DNA of 64,000 nt from Pristionchus mayeri (Eukaryota; Nematoda; Chromadorea; Rhabditida; Neodiplogasteridae). The first letter of the stretch is position 1, and each line of letters starts with the position of its first letter. A program made the position numbers and the translations under genes. The stretch is from assembly GCA_036245805.1 (NCBI GenBank), contig BTRK01000001.1, positions 8,494,001 through 8,558,000 of the forward strand, written 5' to 3'. The notes under the pieces are model-generated. The model was not told the origin of the DNA. It ran no database searches and was given only the letters and a program-made list of their open reading frames with translations. Of this stretch, positions 34,620-47,326 are shown piece by piece.

Positions 34620-36370
34620 CTTCGCACCGTCTCAAAGCTGAGAGGTTCGTTGCTGACAGGAGCATACTATTGATGTAACAATTTTTTTAAGACTCAGTTT
34701 GGAATTGTCTTTCCCGAAGTCACAAATTTGAAGAAAAAGTGCGCCTTGGAATCACCAGGTGAGCAATGTCGCCAACTTCGTCTCAAATAAGTCATGTTCT
34801 TTCCCGTTTCGCAACCGCTTTATACCTACTTCTCTACCTTACGAAATTGATTAGCTCATCGCTGATAGGCTACAAATGATACAATAATGTTTTACGCAAA
34901 CTCCCAACTCGGTAAAATTGTTGTCTTGACCGCATCCGAGAATATACAGACACAATATACCTTTGAATCACCTAGTGAACAATATACCACTCTAATATTT
35001 CCGCGAAGATAACTAACCCCCGTTCTTTCCCTGTTCACGATCGCTCCATTCTTTCTTATCCTCATCTCGAAACTGAAAAGAGCGTTGTTGACAGGCTCAT
35101 ACTATTTACAGTAGCTGGCAAAATTCAATCACATTGGTTTTTTTCAAGCATACCTTGCCTCAAACTGGAATTGACGTCTCGAACTCTGCCATAAATATGA
35201 ACATACACTGCGCCTTTGAATCACCTAGAGGCTCATGTACCACTCCTCAAATATTTCCGTGAAGCCAACTAACTCCTGACCTTTCCAGATTAGCTTTCGC
35301 TCTATTCCAAGTTGAGCTTATCATATTGCCCACAACCAGAATTATAGACGCAAAACGCTTTTGAATCACTTAGTGAGCAATCTCCCCCAGCCACTCCTCA
35401 AATAGCCATCCCATACCTCTAGTCTGATTCCACCATTAGTTCATCAACAGTTACATTAGTAGTGGATCTAATAGTGCAACTAATAGTTACTCTCTTCGTT
35501 TCCCATACTCTCTCACTTTGCTATTAGTGGCACTATTAATGGATCAATTAGTGGTACTAATGGTGGATTAAACCAGTTACACTAATAGTGAAATAAACTT
35601 TCCTCAAATCCAGTGCTCTCTATATGAGCATAAAATGTAGAGAGTATGGGAAACGAGGAGATATCTCTCCACTACTAATGCACTTGTTGATGAACTAATG
35701 GTGGAATCAGACCAGAGTCAGACCAGACCCCCCCCCCCTTCATTCCCTTCTCAACACCGGTGTATTCCTAATAAATCTCAACGCGCAACTGAAAGACTAA
35801 TGACAGCCTCTTACTATTGATATAGCAATTTTAGATGATAGCTCAATCGGAAGTTGCCGTTTTGTCAGCTGCTTATTCTCGTCTTAAAACTATTAGACTC
35901 GCTATTGACTGGCGCACTGTATTGATTCAATTTTTCAGAAAAGATTTCATGAATAAATTGTCGCCTTGCCCGCAGCGAACAATAAGGAAACATTATGCGT
36001 CTTTGAATCACCTAGCGAACAACGAACAATATTTCCTCGAGTAAATCCTCAAATATTCCGCTGAATCCATCTACCCCAGTTCTCCCCCTTTCGCCACCGC
36101 TCTATTCCTACTTCTTCCCGTCTCGAAACTGAGAGGCTCCTTGTTGAGAGGATCATACTATTGATAAACAATAATTTTTAAAACTAAGCTGCGAGTTGAA
36201 ATTGCGATCTTGCTCACATCCAAGAGTTGTAAATACACAATGAACCATTGAATCACCAAGTGATCAATGTACCCTACCATTCCTAAAATAGTCATCCAAT
36301 TCCCTCCCTCTATTTATCCCCGTTCATCACATTATTCCTAATTACTCTGCACTAGAACTTACTGACAGGT
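34620..36370 (-). repeat. Tandem array of the ~230-bp unit, array 3'
   Basis: This is the mirror of array 3, with minus-oriented cores near 34745, 34965, 35215, 35360, 36000, 36245. It includes two units (34690-35205) missing from the left arm. Foldback E interrupts it at 35418-35716. Confidence 0.65.
35418..35716. mobile_element. Foldback MITE E, right-arm copy
   Basis: It is the reverse complement of 22628-22926, with the same ends and inner ATTAGTG arms. A C-run of variable length abuts it at about 35730. Confidence 0.8.
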
Positions 36371-37330
36371 AGGGTATCGACAACCGTTCAAACTCAAATC
36401 CAAGTATCCAGCTTTTGGGGATCTTAGTTGGGAACCTAGGGGATGCCAAATCCAAAATTTCAAGTCTCTATCACAACCGGAAGTGCCTTAGGCTGACTCC
36501 GATTTTTGTCGGTTTCGTGGCGTCCCGGTTTTTTGAGTTGGTGCCGCGAGCATCGTAGAGAGACGTGCAATAATATTTTGGGCGTGGAATCAAGTTGCAA
36601 TTGTCCTCTTTCCTGCAACCATATTGATATGGAGGCACAATGCGTCCGTGAATCACCCAGTATTCCAAAACTCTCTTCACATATTCCACTGAAGTCCTAT
36701 TAACCTGCCCTTCCCCGATTTGACACCGTTATATTTATAATTACCCTCCCATCGAAACTGATAAGCTCGTTGCGCGAGAGATCGCTCTCTTTCTCTGCGC
36801 TCTCTCATCTCTCTCCCATCCCCTGAAATCGCCAAGCTACCGTATTATTCCCTTCCCATCCTCCTTCCATTTGTGGTCTCTTCAAGTCGTCATGCGTCCT
36901 CCTCATTTCACGTGATCTCTGCCCAGTCAGACACAGCGAGAGGGTATGGAGACGAATGGAGCACCGATTTGTATTCACAAGTCTCTTCACATTTCAGCTT
37001 TGCTAGACGATCTAGAAGAGAACACGGCCTTTTACAGGGGGTGGGCGAGAGATCAGAGATCGCAGAGAAAAAGAGAGCAATACTCTCTCGCGATCGGTCT
37101 CCAAGAGAATGATTTATTTTGGAAATGTATCATAGAACTCCGTGAGAATGTATAAGAAAATTAGGGAAGCGTTACATCACTTCGCGAAGGTTTTCTTACT
37201 CGATCTGCTCTCATTAGAAACCAGGTCGTCATGTTATGGGCGCGTGGATGCAACCCGACTATAATTCCGGAGACGAGATGAGAATCATGCTACCAAACTG
37301 GTAGATAAATAACTCTAATAGGTAGCATAG

Positions 37331-39563
37331 CACGCCTCTCACGATAGAATCGACTCAAAATGACTGATCTTGGGAAAGGGGGCATTTTTGGCTATCGGGT
37401 TTTCGATGGTTTTGAGCTTCCCTAGACTCAACTAAGACCCCCCTAACCAGAATAGTTCATACAACCATTCCTCTTCAAGTTGCTGCACCGGTCGCTCACT
37501 CACTTCTTACTTTGCCAATTACTTAGAACACTTTGGAATTACGTTAGAATTTTTCTGGTCATTTCTGGTTTCCCCAGCTAACTTTCGATGCTCTATCGAC
37601 CAATGTAGTTCATTAGGCCATGATTTCATTTTTGATAGCACCACATACAACGAGGTGTAATTTTAAAACCGCTCGAAAAAATATATTAAATTTTTATGTG
37701 GTGGATGTAGTTTTCCGAGACGATTCGATTGCGGTGCTTATGCTCCCATATCTCGGGAGGTAAGTTAGTTCCGCATCCGAGAAACATTTTCAAATGATTT
37801 GAACTTATTTTTGACAGTGGATTTTAATTAAATTTCCCCTCATTCCGCTCTGACAGTGTTCAGTCGCACGGCTTTTCAAATAAGTTTCACTGAATTACTA
37901 TAATGTATAACACACTATCCGAGATAATCGGAATAGACTTGGCACTGGCCGAAAATTCGAATTCCTGCTAACTTCACCAGTAGGTCGGCCTCCACGAGGG
38001 AAACCGACGAGCATCGTCAGAATGTCGATCCGCATCCGCGCGGGCGGGGCGCGGAATTTGAAAAATTAACTACGGTAGCTTCGAAATTTTAAAAGCGACT
38101 CCTATGACTGCGGCGATAGGGGCGCTGCATCCCTTGACAAATTCTAAGACTTTTTTATTCCGGAGAGTTTGTCGATCAGATTCCATCTAACGCCTGAAAT
38201 CGATAATTCCACTTTTAGTTCGTACATGAAAGCAGTTCCCCAGAAATTTTTCAAGAACTCCCCTAAATATAATTGGTGATCTAGCTTCTGCTTGACTCGA
38301 TACATTCTCACGTAGAATAGCGCGATTCAACAAGACGCGTAAGTTGGTCAAAATGAATTTTGAATGAATTATGGTGTAATTTTTGGGTTACGGTATGCGA
38401 GTGCGAAGTTAGGGCGACATTTCCCAACAGGTGTTAAATGGTCTGAAAATCAATTTGAAGCTATCCTACACCAATTGGGAAAAGTCGTCCAACTTGTGCA
38501 CTCACCTACAGTAACCCAAAAATTACACCATAATTCATTTTGACCAACTTACGCGTCTAGTTGAATCGCGCTGTTCTACGGGAGTAGGTATCGATTCAAG
38601 CAGAAGCTAGATCACCAATAATATTTAGGGGAGTTCTTGAAAAATTTCTGGGGAACTGCTTTCATGTACGAAACAAAAGTGGAATTAGCGATTTCCGGCC
38701 TTAGATGGAATCTGATCGAAAAACTCTCCGAAGTAAAAAAGTCTTAGAATTTGTCAAGGAATGCAGCGCCCCTACCGCCGCAGTGATTGGAGTCGATGTA
38801 CAAATTTCGAAGCTACCGTAGTTAATTTTTCGATATCCGCGCCCGCGGCCGCGCGGATGCGGATCGCAAATCTGGCGATGCTCGTCGATTTCCCTCGTGG
38901 AGGCCGACCAATTGGCGACGTTAGTAGGAATTAGAATTTTCGGCCAGTGCCAAGTCGCTGAAGAAATATGTTGATTCTCTCAGATAGTCTGTTGTTTAGT
39001 CTTTTCACCCATTCATTCCGTGAAACTTATTTGAAAAGCCGTGCGACTGAACACTGTCAGAGCGGAATGAGGGGAAATTTAATTAAAATCCACTGTCAAA
39101 AATAAGTTAAAATCATTTGAATATGTTTTTCGCATGCGGAACTAACTTACCTCCCGAGATATGGGAGCATAAGCCCCGCAATCGAATCGTCTCGGAAAAC
39201 TACATCCACCACATAAAAATGTAAGATATTTTTCGAGCGCTTTTCAAATTACACCTCGTTGTATGTGGTGCCACCAAAAATGAAATCATGGCCTAATGAA
39301 CTATATTGGTCGATAGAGCATCGAAAGATAGCTGGGGAAACCATAAATGAGCGTTCTAACTTAATTTCGAAGTGTTCTAAGTGATCGGCAAAGTAAGCGG
39401 TGAGTGAGCGACCGGTGCAGCAACTCCAAGAGGAATAGTTGTATGAACTATTCTGGTTCGGGGGGTCTTAGTTGAGTCCAGCGAAGCTCAAAATCATCGA
39501 AAACCACATAGCCAAAAATGTCCCCTTTCCCAAGATCAGATCGATTCTCTCGTGAGGGGCGTG
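37331..39563. mobile_element. Foldback element A, copy 2 (flanked by ATAG, interrupted by foldback B)
   Basis: The left arm starts CACGCCTCTCACG at 37331 and the right arm ends CGTGAGGGGCGTG at 39563. ATAG flanks both (37327-37330, 39564-39567). The pre-insertion site is represented at about 19320-19330 (reverse), where GGTAGTATAGACAAGG is unbroken. The arms differ from copy 1 at many positions, so it is an older or separate subfamily. Its centre was invaded by foldback B. Confidence 0.85.
37909..38993. mobile_element. Foldback element B, copy 2 (nested in A)
   Basis: The ends are AACACACTATCC and (reverse) AACAGACTATCTGAG, length 1085 bp, almost the same as copy 1. The flanks GTAT and GTTT are a 3-of-4 match. 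The left arm has more differences from copy 1 than the right arm, so the two arms have diverged. Confidence 0.8.
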
Positions 39564-39728
39564 ATAGACAAGGATGTGGCAAAGATTGTCAATTTCTAGT
39601 AATGCTAGAATATAATAGCGAAACACAATTCATAGTGCATCAAAAATAATAGAAATCTGCCAGCGCAACTTCAGTTTCACAAATTGCACATTCCTTCGAA
39701 GTTGGAAATTTACCAATGTGTGCATCTA

Positions 39729-40969
39729 TTGGGGTGTCCGGAAAGTTCGTATAATTTTTTGTTTTTATTTTTTATTCAATGCTTTACAATTCTCAGTGAC
39801 CAATGTATGCCCCCTTCTTTCTCACTACCTCCCTCCAGCGATTGGGCAGGGTCTCGATTCCTCTCTTCCAGAATGCGGGTTTCTTCGAGACCGCCCAGTT
39901 CACGAAAGCCCTCACAACTTCATCTCGATTCTTGAACTTCTTTCCTTTGCAGAAGTCAGAGAGAGAGCGGAAGCAGTGGTAGTCGCATGGGGAGAGATCC
40001 GGGGAATACGGTTTATGGGGAATCCTCTCGATCTTCAGCTCGTCCATTTTCTTCTGGGTCATCTTCGCTCGATGTGGGCGAGCATTGTCCATCAGAAGAA
40101 GAATTTTGCCCTGGTTCAGGAGTCTGGGAGGGACTCTGATCGCGACATCTTCCAGTTGTTCAGAGAAGAGGTCGGCATTGATGCTGGTGCCAGGGGCGAG
40201 GATCTACCAGTAGATGGGACCGAGCACTGAGAAGAAGAAGCAGAGGAGTTCCTTCTTTCTGTGCTCTTCCTTCTTCGGGACGGGCGTGGGCTTCTCATCT
40301 GCATCCACCCATTGCAGTCTCCTCACAGGGTTATCGTACGTGATCCACTTCTCATCTGTAGCGATGATGGAATTGACCCATCGAAGATTGGATCTACGAT
40401 GGAGTAATTCCCGACAGACTTGAACACGATTTTTCAGCTGTTCGTGGAGAGGTCATGGGGAATCACTTGTGGGAGTTTCGGCTTCTTCCCAGGTCGATGG
40501 AGGATATCGGACACCGTTGATCTGGGAGTACCAGTATCCTTCTTCAACTCACGCACACTGGCCATGGGCTTGCGCTTCAGTGTGCGGAGAACGAGAGGCT
40601 GATCGAGGGAGGGAGGGCGTCCAGAGCGGGGTTGATCATCGAGACCAAACTCCCCTTTCTTGAATCGGGAGAACCACTTATAGCAGAAGGGTATGAAGGG
40701 GGCGTCAGCTCCTTCCGACTGGGCCAGGGCAGAGTGGGCCTCCTTCACGGATCGGCCAAGACGGTAGTAATGAAGTAAAACTGCTCGGAGGTAGAGGTGG
40801 GAGTCCATCACAAGAATCAATGTAGCAACTAGGAGACTGATTAAATCCTCTCACTACTCAACGTCAGAATGATGCAATACATTGTTGACAAACAGATTGC
40901 GCAATCACTGCATTTGATCGCGAACTGACTTTTTTCCGAAGCATTATACGAACTTTCCGGACACCCCAA
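39729..40969. mobile_element. mariner element, 1241 bp, TA target duplication
   Basis: The terminal repeats start TTGGGGTGTCCGGAAAGTTC and extend about 24 bp, perfect at both ends. TA flanks lie at 39727-39728 and 40970-40971. The length and the single transposase frame fit the mariner family. The corresponding uninterrupted site is at about 19160-19175 in module M copy 2. Confidence 0.95.
39793..40808 (-). pseudogene. mariner transposase, one frameshift and one stop
   Basis: The minus-strand protein starts MDSHLYLRAVLLHYYRLGRS and shows the usual N-terminal helix-turn-helix regions (CYKWFSRFKKGEFG, DQPRSGRPPS). The three catalytic positions are in TDEKW, LMDNARPH and YSPDLSPCDYHCF, the DD34D arrangement of mariner. 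The reading frame is shifted by one near 40440 (after VIPHDLS) and there is a TAG in place of the usual Glu codon after VLGPIYW, near 40208. The element is therefore not autonomous. Its ends are intact, so it could still be mobilised in trans. Confidence 0.92.
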
Positions 40970-41387
40970 TAGCTGTGGAAAAAAAACAATAATTATTGTA
41001 AACTTGTGAAATCACGATTTCCTTTTGCTTCAGTACCAGTTCGACTGTAAATTATCGAAAAGTCTTTGAAACTCGACTCGGTTCTCAGGAAGAATCAGAA
41101 TCGACAGAAGGATTAGTATGGATTATCTCGAGTGATATCTCGACCGACTCTCACTATTCTGCACGCTATCTTACCCACTCTGAGAGTGCGTGGAATGGAG
41201 AGACAGACCAATGCTTTCCGATTCCCACCCCCCCCCCCCCCGGGCATTTTAATGAGTAACATTCTCTCTGTCTCACGACGTGCTCTATCGTCCATCGATA
41301 CACCCGTTTAACTTTAAATTACCGGAAAATCTGTGCAACTCGACAACGATTAGTATGGCTTCTCTCCGGTCCCTCCGAGCAGTTTAA

Positions 41388-41632
41388 AGGAGGAGTAAAT
41401 ACAAATGCGCGCCCGGTTGGAATATGTTTCACCTAGGGACGCACTCTCTTCAAGCCGCGTGCTATATCGCCCCCTTCCCTGAGCTTTCCCTGATCTGGCT
41501 CTCGGCCAACTAGCTATAACTCGGTTCGGAATGGAGATATTAATGTGAAAATTTCGGAGCTTCTTGTCGTTGTGGAGCTCTAGCCAGTGCATATGATAGC
41601 TTCAAAAATTGAATTTTGAGTTTACTCCTCCT
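41388..41632. mobile_element. TTAA MITE (245 bp) with AGGAGGAGTAAA ends
   Basis: The terminal inverted repeat AGGAGGAGTAAA is perfect, flanked by TTAA at 41384-41387 and 41633-41636. The end sequence matches that of the 3.6-kb TTAA element (AGGAGGAGGAAA), suggesting the same transposase moves both. The interior has no ORF. Confidence 0.8.
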
Positions 41633-44600
41633 TTAAGGACCAATGAGTCCTTTAATGAGTAAAGGTCTCTCTATCTCCCGTGCTCTCTCGTCCACCAAGC
41701 GGATTAGAGCGAGACCGAGATCAATTGCCTCTACCAATTATCCACCTTCGCCCACCCCCCCCCCCCCAAATATTGCCAGTATCAATGGACGAATAGGCTT
41801 TACCCCCCACGTCCTTCCACTCTCTTCGAAGTGAGCTGGCTATGCCCCGCCCCTCTCCTCCGCACCTGACTTCTGCTCTCTCCTTCCTCACTTCAGTCCC
41901 CTCTCTTTCATCCACTCCCAACTCCTCACCACCTCTCAAAGTGAATATCGGAGCTCTTCCTTCCGTCATGCTCAATCGCCATTCGAGGACGATTGACCAT
42001 CCCGGAAAGAAGAGCTTAATCATTCGCCACAGTATTCCCCTCCCTGATCCGTCAAGTTGCTCCTTGGCTATCTACCCATGAGCATGATATGGTCGAAGAG
42101 ACAAAACCAGGCTTCAAGGTCATTCAGTTACAGTAACCTGCCCCTCCCACCGCATTTCAATTCTACAGTATTCCCAAACCCCTTCAATCCCGAATGGAAT
42201 CTTCTGTTCTTCGTCTGACTTACACTACGCAAATGGCTTGCGTATAAGTGAGACGAGAGAATAGAAGATCATTGGGACGATTTTCCTTCCCCGTCTCTCA
42301 CAGTAGCAGTGCCCTATTTCATCAGGACTATCCGATCAAAGGAAATGATATTCGGACAAAGCACAGAATCCAAGTAAACCAGTTGTCAAGTTTAAGGATC
42401 ACTATTGGTTCAACTCCACACACAAAACACACTATACCTAACCGGCTATACAAAGTTATGTCTTCATGAGGGAGTCGTGGAGAGAGAATACCCTCAGATG
42501 GCTACAGTAGCCTTGCCCCTCCACTTTACGTCTCCGTCATCACTAGGTGAGGCTCATTAGTACTTCTCAAAGTTTTCTCAAGTGCTCACCATCTTCTCGT
42601 GATCTCGTGGCCTACTCCCCGTGTTTATCTCCCTTGACTCAAGTCTCTACCCTCTGGATCCAACCCTCAGATTATTCCTCTCTCCGCCCTCACTTCCTTC
42701 AGTCACTTGAAAGAGTGTCAGTTCCTTCCCCACTATGCTTTCCTTTTTGGGTAATTCTTTATCACTTTCGAGTGTGTTTCAGGTGATCTAGATAACTCAA
42801 CAGCTTACCAGTTATCTTATGCACCTGAAACATTTCTTAACATGGTACAAAATTACCCAAAAGTAGAAACTCTATTCCCCCCACCTCAGCCGTTCCCCCC
42901 AACTACAGTACTCCGCCTACCAAGAGCGAGACGAACTCCCCAAGCACAGCCAAACATAGATTAAACATGAATGAAGAAAGGGGCTACAGTAACCTGACTA
43001 CCGTAACCCGTCTACCCTTCAGCCCTTCACCTAAATATAGCACCTATATCTACTTTACGATTTTCGTAAAGCCAGCGATCATTAGAAGAGTTGTCTGATT
43101 CTCTCGATACTGCGTGCTCTCTCGCTCTTTCTAACAAGAGAGAGAGAGAGTGTGTGATTTCGAGAGAGTCAGACACTTGCTCGGTCATTAGCACTTCTCC
43201 TCAACCACTACCTTCTCCACACTTAATGATCCACCCTCGTGATATCCTAGTTGCCCACTACTATAGCCACGCAACAAGCTACTCTCCGCCCATCTTCTAC
43301 CCTACCCTCTTCATTTCCTTCCATGCATTCAGTCCCCACACTCTCCTCAGAGTATCCACATTCGATCCCTCACTGCGAAGATTCGAGCTCATCATAGCTT
43401 CTCCAGTATTAACTAGCTTGAATGCTAATACTGGCGCAGCTGTGATGAGCTCTCTTCCTCCCTCCCTACTCCAGCGACTTACACCCTTCTCCTTTCTAAA
43501 TTCTAAATCAGTTCCCACAATCCATGAACAATATACTCTCTGTCCATCTTCCTGACTTACTACCATCCATCATGTTCACACGCAACCCTTCACAATGATT
43601 CCAAGACTCCTCCCTTCCCTCATGCGAAGACCAGCGAGCTCATAATAGCTTCCTCAGTATTAGCTAATTGCGTGCTAATCCTGAGGCAATTATATGATAG
43701 TTCTCTTCTTCAGCATCCGTCCCTCTCCTGAATCCACCATACATCTCCCCTCAAACACCACCGCCATCTCCCTCCTGAGAAGGCCCGATATCATAGTTTC
43801 CTCATGAATATCCGCTTGTCGATTGCTGATATTTATGTTGAAACTGCGATCTCTCTTCTCCATCCCCTCTGCCTCCTGGCTTACACTTAAACATTCCGCA
43901 GAAACATAACACGTTTTGCCGTAAAATTCAGAGAAAAAAAACAAATTTTCGAACTACTGAATTACTGAAATAATGATCCCCTCCTGGCAGTATCCTACAA
44001 AGCTATAGCCGTGTGTGAGCTACTAGCCCCTCCCCCTACAAGTTCACACTCTCTATCAGCCTTTTTCCCCAGTCTAGGACAGTCCGCTACAGTATCGCCG
44101 CAGCCTCCCCAGAATTCCCGTCACCATCCTACCAGTATACTCCATTCTTCGTATTTCATGTACTCATAATTGGCATAGAACCATGATTTACAAAGAATGG
44201 AGGATCACAAGGATGTACACTTCGCCCTTGCCAGCTACCGTAACCCTTCTTCCTGAACTTGAATGTCTTCTCTTTATCTCACGTAGTTGGGAACGTCCAG
44301 AGCCTGTGCAACACGGTGGATGAACAACCACTAACTGCCCCAGCTTCATTTTCATTTTTCACGAAAGTTTCAAATCGAAAATAAAGGAAACTACTCCCGA
44401 TTAGAGAGTGTGTGTTCCGAAGATGTTCGAGTCTACCTTCCGAGAACATGCAAGAAGGAGGGACAACCGCAGACATGAACGGCATGAAACACGAAATGCT
44501 TTGGCTCCAGATTCATCACTGATAATACCGACCGTTTCCAACAAAACCGTCGAGTACGGAAACTTCATTAACGGACTGGATTCTTTGATAACAAATAAAA

Positions 44601-44899
44601 CATTTTTGCATATCTTCTCAATAATGCTAAATTATTAGTGATCAATGATCTTCTAACAAAAACGAGGGAAATGGAAATTATCGAATTTTTAGCCATCCGT
44701 GGACCTCTGCACAATTGTTATGACGTATTTGGTATGTCAAAGGCGGCATGACATCATAGTTCTCATCTGACCTAGTGCCTGAATTTAAGAGTAATTGTCT
44801 CGCTCTCTCTTCTTTGCGTGCTCTCTCGCTTTCTCTAACCTGGTGAGAGTTGTACAAACGAGATGCAGACTATTGCGCGAATGCAAATCAAATCATATG

Positions 44900-47326
44900 A
44901 GTCATATCATAAATTTTGTCATATGATTCGATGCAGATTTTTTAAAAATTATTTCAACGGTATACGTCTCGTTTGCCTTTTTATTTTGACTTCCATAGGG
45001 GACAATAGATTAGCGAAACAAATCGTGATTTAACTGTCTACGATCCAAATGAAACTAAACACTTATTGTTCTCTTCTAGGAGGCATAACGACAATCAGTC
45101 TAATAATATACTCATACAATTGATAACGTATTTGTTTTGTACCAATCGCCGCGGAAAAATTATCGTCTTGCTCGCAGCCAGGGATATGCAGACACGATGT
45201 GTCACTGAATCATCTAGTGAGCAATGTAATGTCCACAACAACACAAACTTTTCATATAACCCCATTTTTCTCCCCCTTTCCGCCACAGTTATATTCCAAA
45301 TTACTCGTCGCTCGAATATTATAGATTGCTTTTTTTCAAATTTATCATTACTCAAAAATTATAGGCTCGATGCTGACAGTGGCGTACTATTTGATACAAT
45401 ACTATTTTAAAATTGATTCCGGACCATCATTGCCGGCTTGTCCGCAACCAAGGCTATAAAAACACAATGCGCCTGTGAATCGCGAAGTGATAAATGTCAT
45501 CCAATACCCTCCGTCCATTCATCCCCGTTTGACCACAGTATTATTCATAATTAATCTTCACCGGAATCTACGGACATACTATTTTTTTGAAAAAAAAGCA
45601 TTATTTTGTACAGTGTCTCATGAAATAATCTTGTTCCCAGCAAATATTATGAAGAGAAAGTGCGCCTTTGAATCACCAGGACAGCAATGTCCCCAATCGA
45701 GTATTTCCATAAGACATTTAACCACAGTTGTTCCCCGAATGTCCATCGCTTCTCGTCTCGAAACTACTCGCTGCTGACAAGTGCATCCCATTGATGCAAT
45801 ATAAATTTAAAATAAGGTTCAAGCTGGGATTGACTTTTGCCCGCGGCCAAGACTAGGCAGAAACAATGCGCATTTGAATTACCTAATCTTCAATATCTCA
45901 AAAATTCTCCTCAGATGTTCAGAAGAAGTGTTGTCTATTAGGAATGCGGAACGATCTCAAATTCATTTCTCGATTCCATTTCTTCCGCAATGTGGTCGAA
46001 TCCCTCAATATTCATACCGCAATCGACCAGCATTTCCGCATAGACATCCCTACTCTGAAGCCATCTAGCAACCCTTCTCCCTGGTTCTGGTTCTTTCCTA
46101 GTTCGCCACATCTCAATTCCCACTTATCGTCAGGAAACTGATGCTCACTCTGCTGAAAGGGTCATAGAATAGATTCAATAATATTGTATACCGACTCGAG
46201 TAACAATTGTCATCTGACCCGCAGTCAAGACTATAGAAACACAGTGCACCTTTGAATCACCTAGTCCATAGCATATACTCAAAAAATGCCCTGAAGCCAT
46301 CTAGCAACTGTTCTTTCCCGGTTCGCCGCAGTTCTCTTCCTATTTATTCCCGTCTCGAAACTGATAGGCTCGCTGCTGACAGGTTCATAGTTTTAATAGT
46401 ATTTTATTAATGATTAAAGAAGCAATTGTCGTCTCGATTTCAGCCGTGAATATGGACACACAATACGCCCGTGAATCGCCTACTGAGCAATTAGCTCGGA
46501 CCTTTCGAATGTTCCAACGAAACCATCCACAGTTCTTTCCCTGTTCATCGTATCTCAATTCGTACTTCTTCTCGTCTGGAAACCGATAGACACTTTGCTA
46601 AAAGGCCCCCAGTATATGTTCAATAATAGTATACGTCAAAAACAGCTAACCACTTGTTAACCAGTAGGTGGGGAGTTGCCCACCTACTGGTTGGAAGAAA
46701 CCAGAGTAAGTGCCAATACTAAAAAGATATGGATTTACTCTCCTTCGCTTTTTTTCAGTGATAAGTTAGCTATGCAACATATCACCCGAACATATGATTA
46801 ATAAAATACTATTTTACGCGAGGATTGACGAATATATTGACATCTCGCCCGCACTAGAGAAAATAGAGAAAGATTGCGTCGTTGAATCACCTAGTGAGCA
46901 GTCTTAAAAAATCTTCTCATATATTCAATTGAAGCCATCTAGAAACTCTTCTTTCTCGTTTCGTCACAGCTCTATTTCTATTTCTCCCAAATTATGCCTC
47001 AGCTACAAAACAGTTATCATTTTACTACTTCATAACTTCCGTAGGCAACCTAGATAAGCATAAATATTAGCTGTAATTTTCAACACTCCAAAGAAACAAA
47101 TTTGTTTTTTTTCCGAGAGAAGTTACCCGCAATATATCACCTGTAGTACTATTGATAAAATATTATTTTAGGAGAAGTTAGAAGAAAATATTGTCGACAT
47201 GTCCGGAGAAGAGAAAATAAAGGACCATTGCGTCTTTGAACCACCTAGCAGTCTTAAAACATCAAATTCAAATTTTTATTCCATCCATTCAGAGTGCATA
47301 GGAGGTATGGGATTATCCTTGATGTA
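44900..47326 (-). repeat. Tandem array of the ~230-bp unit, array 5
   Basis: Cores of the GCGCCTTTGAATCACC type lie near 45205, 45470, 45663, 45870, 46250, 46480, 46880 and 47230. It ends at GATGTA, where element H begins. Its last 670 bp (46657-47326) are duplicated directly at 48588-49275. Confidence 0.7.

Larger units (their letters stand above)
30116..37154. repeat. Inverted duplication I, right arm (3.42 kb plus a 3.6-kb insertion)
   Basis: This is the reverse complement of the left arm. It is split at TTAA by the element at 30334-33948. Without that insertion it is 3.42 kb. The region 23141-23607 of the left arm is replaced here by ordinary array units. The outer end at 37154 diverges at GAATGTATA, exactly where foldback B begins on the other side. 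Confidence 0.85.
39568..44870 (-). repeat. Module M, copy 3 (reverse)
   Basis: Blocks run in the reverse order of copy 2: GACAAGGATGTGGCAAAG end, GAGACCGAGATCAATTGCC (41710), CGGAAGGAAGAGC-type block (41960), GAGCTCATCATAGC palindrome (43388), GCTACCGTAACCC block (44235) and HP hairpin (about 44695-44778). Mariner and a TTAA MITE are inserted. No gene is seen. Confidence 0.75.

Noticed and set aside
43091..43555. 154-codon plus frame
   Set aside because: It lies in the pyrimidine-rich GAGCTCATCATAGC part of module M. Similar frames appear reversed at 55072-55515, but with different length and frame, so composition explains them.
45066..45777. 100- and 114-codon frames identical in the two arms (mirrored at 52619-53330)
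   Set aside because: Identity comes from the inverted duplication. The frames run through tandem-array units and are not open in other arrays.
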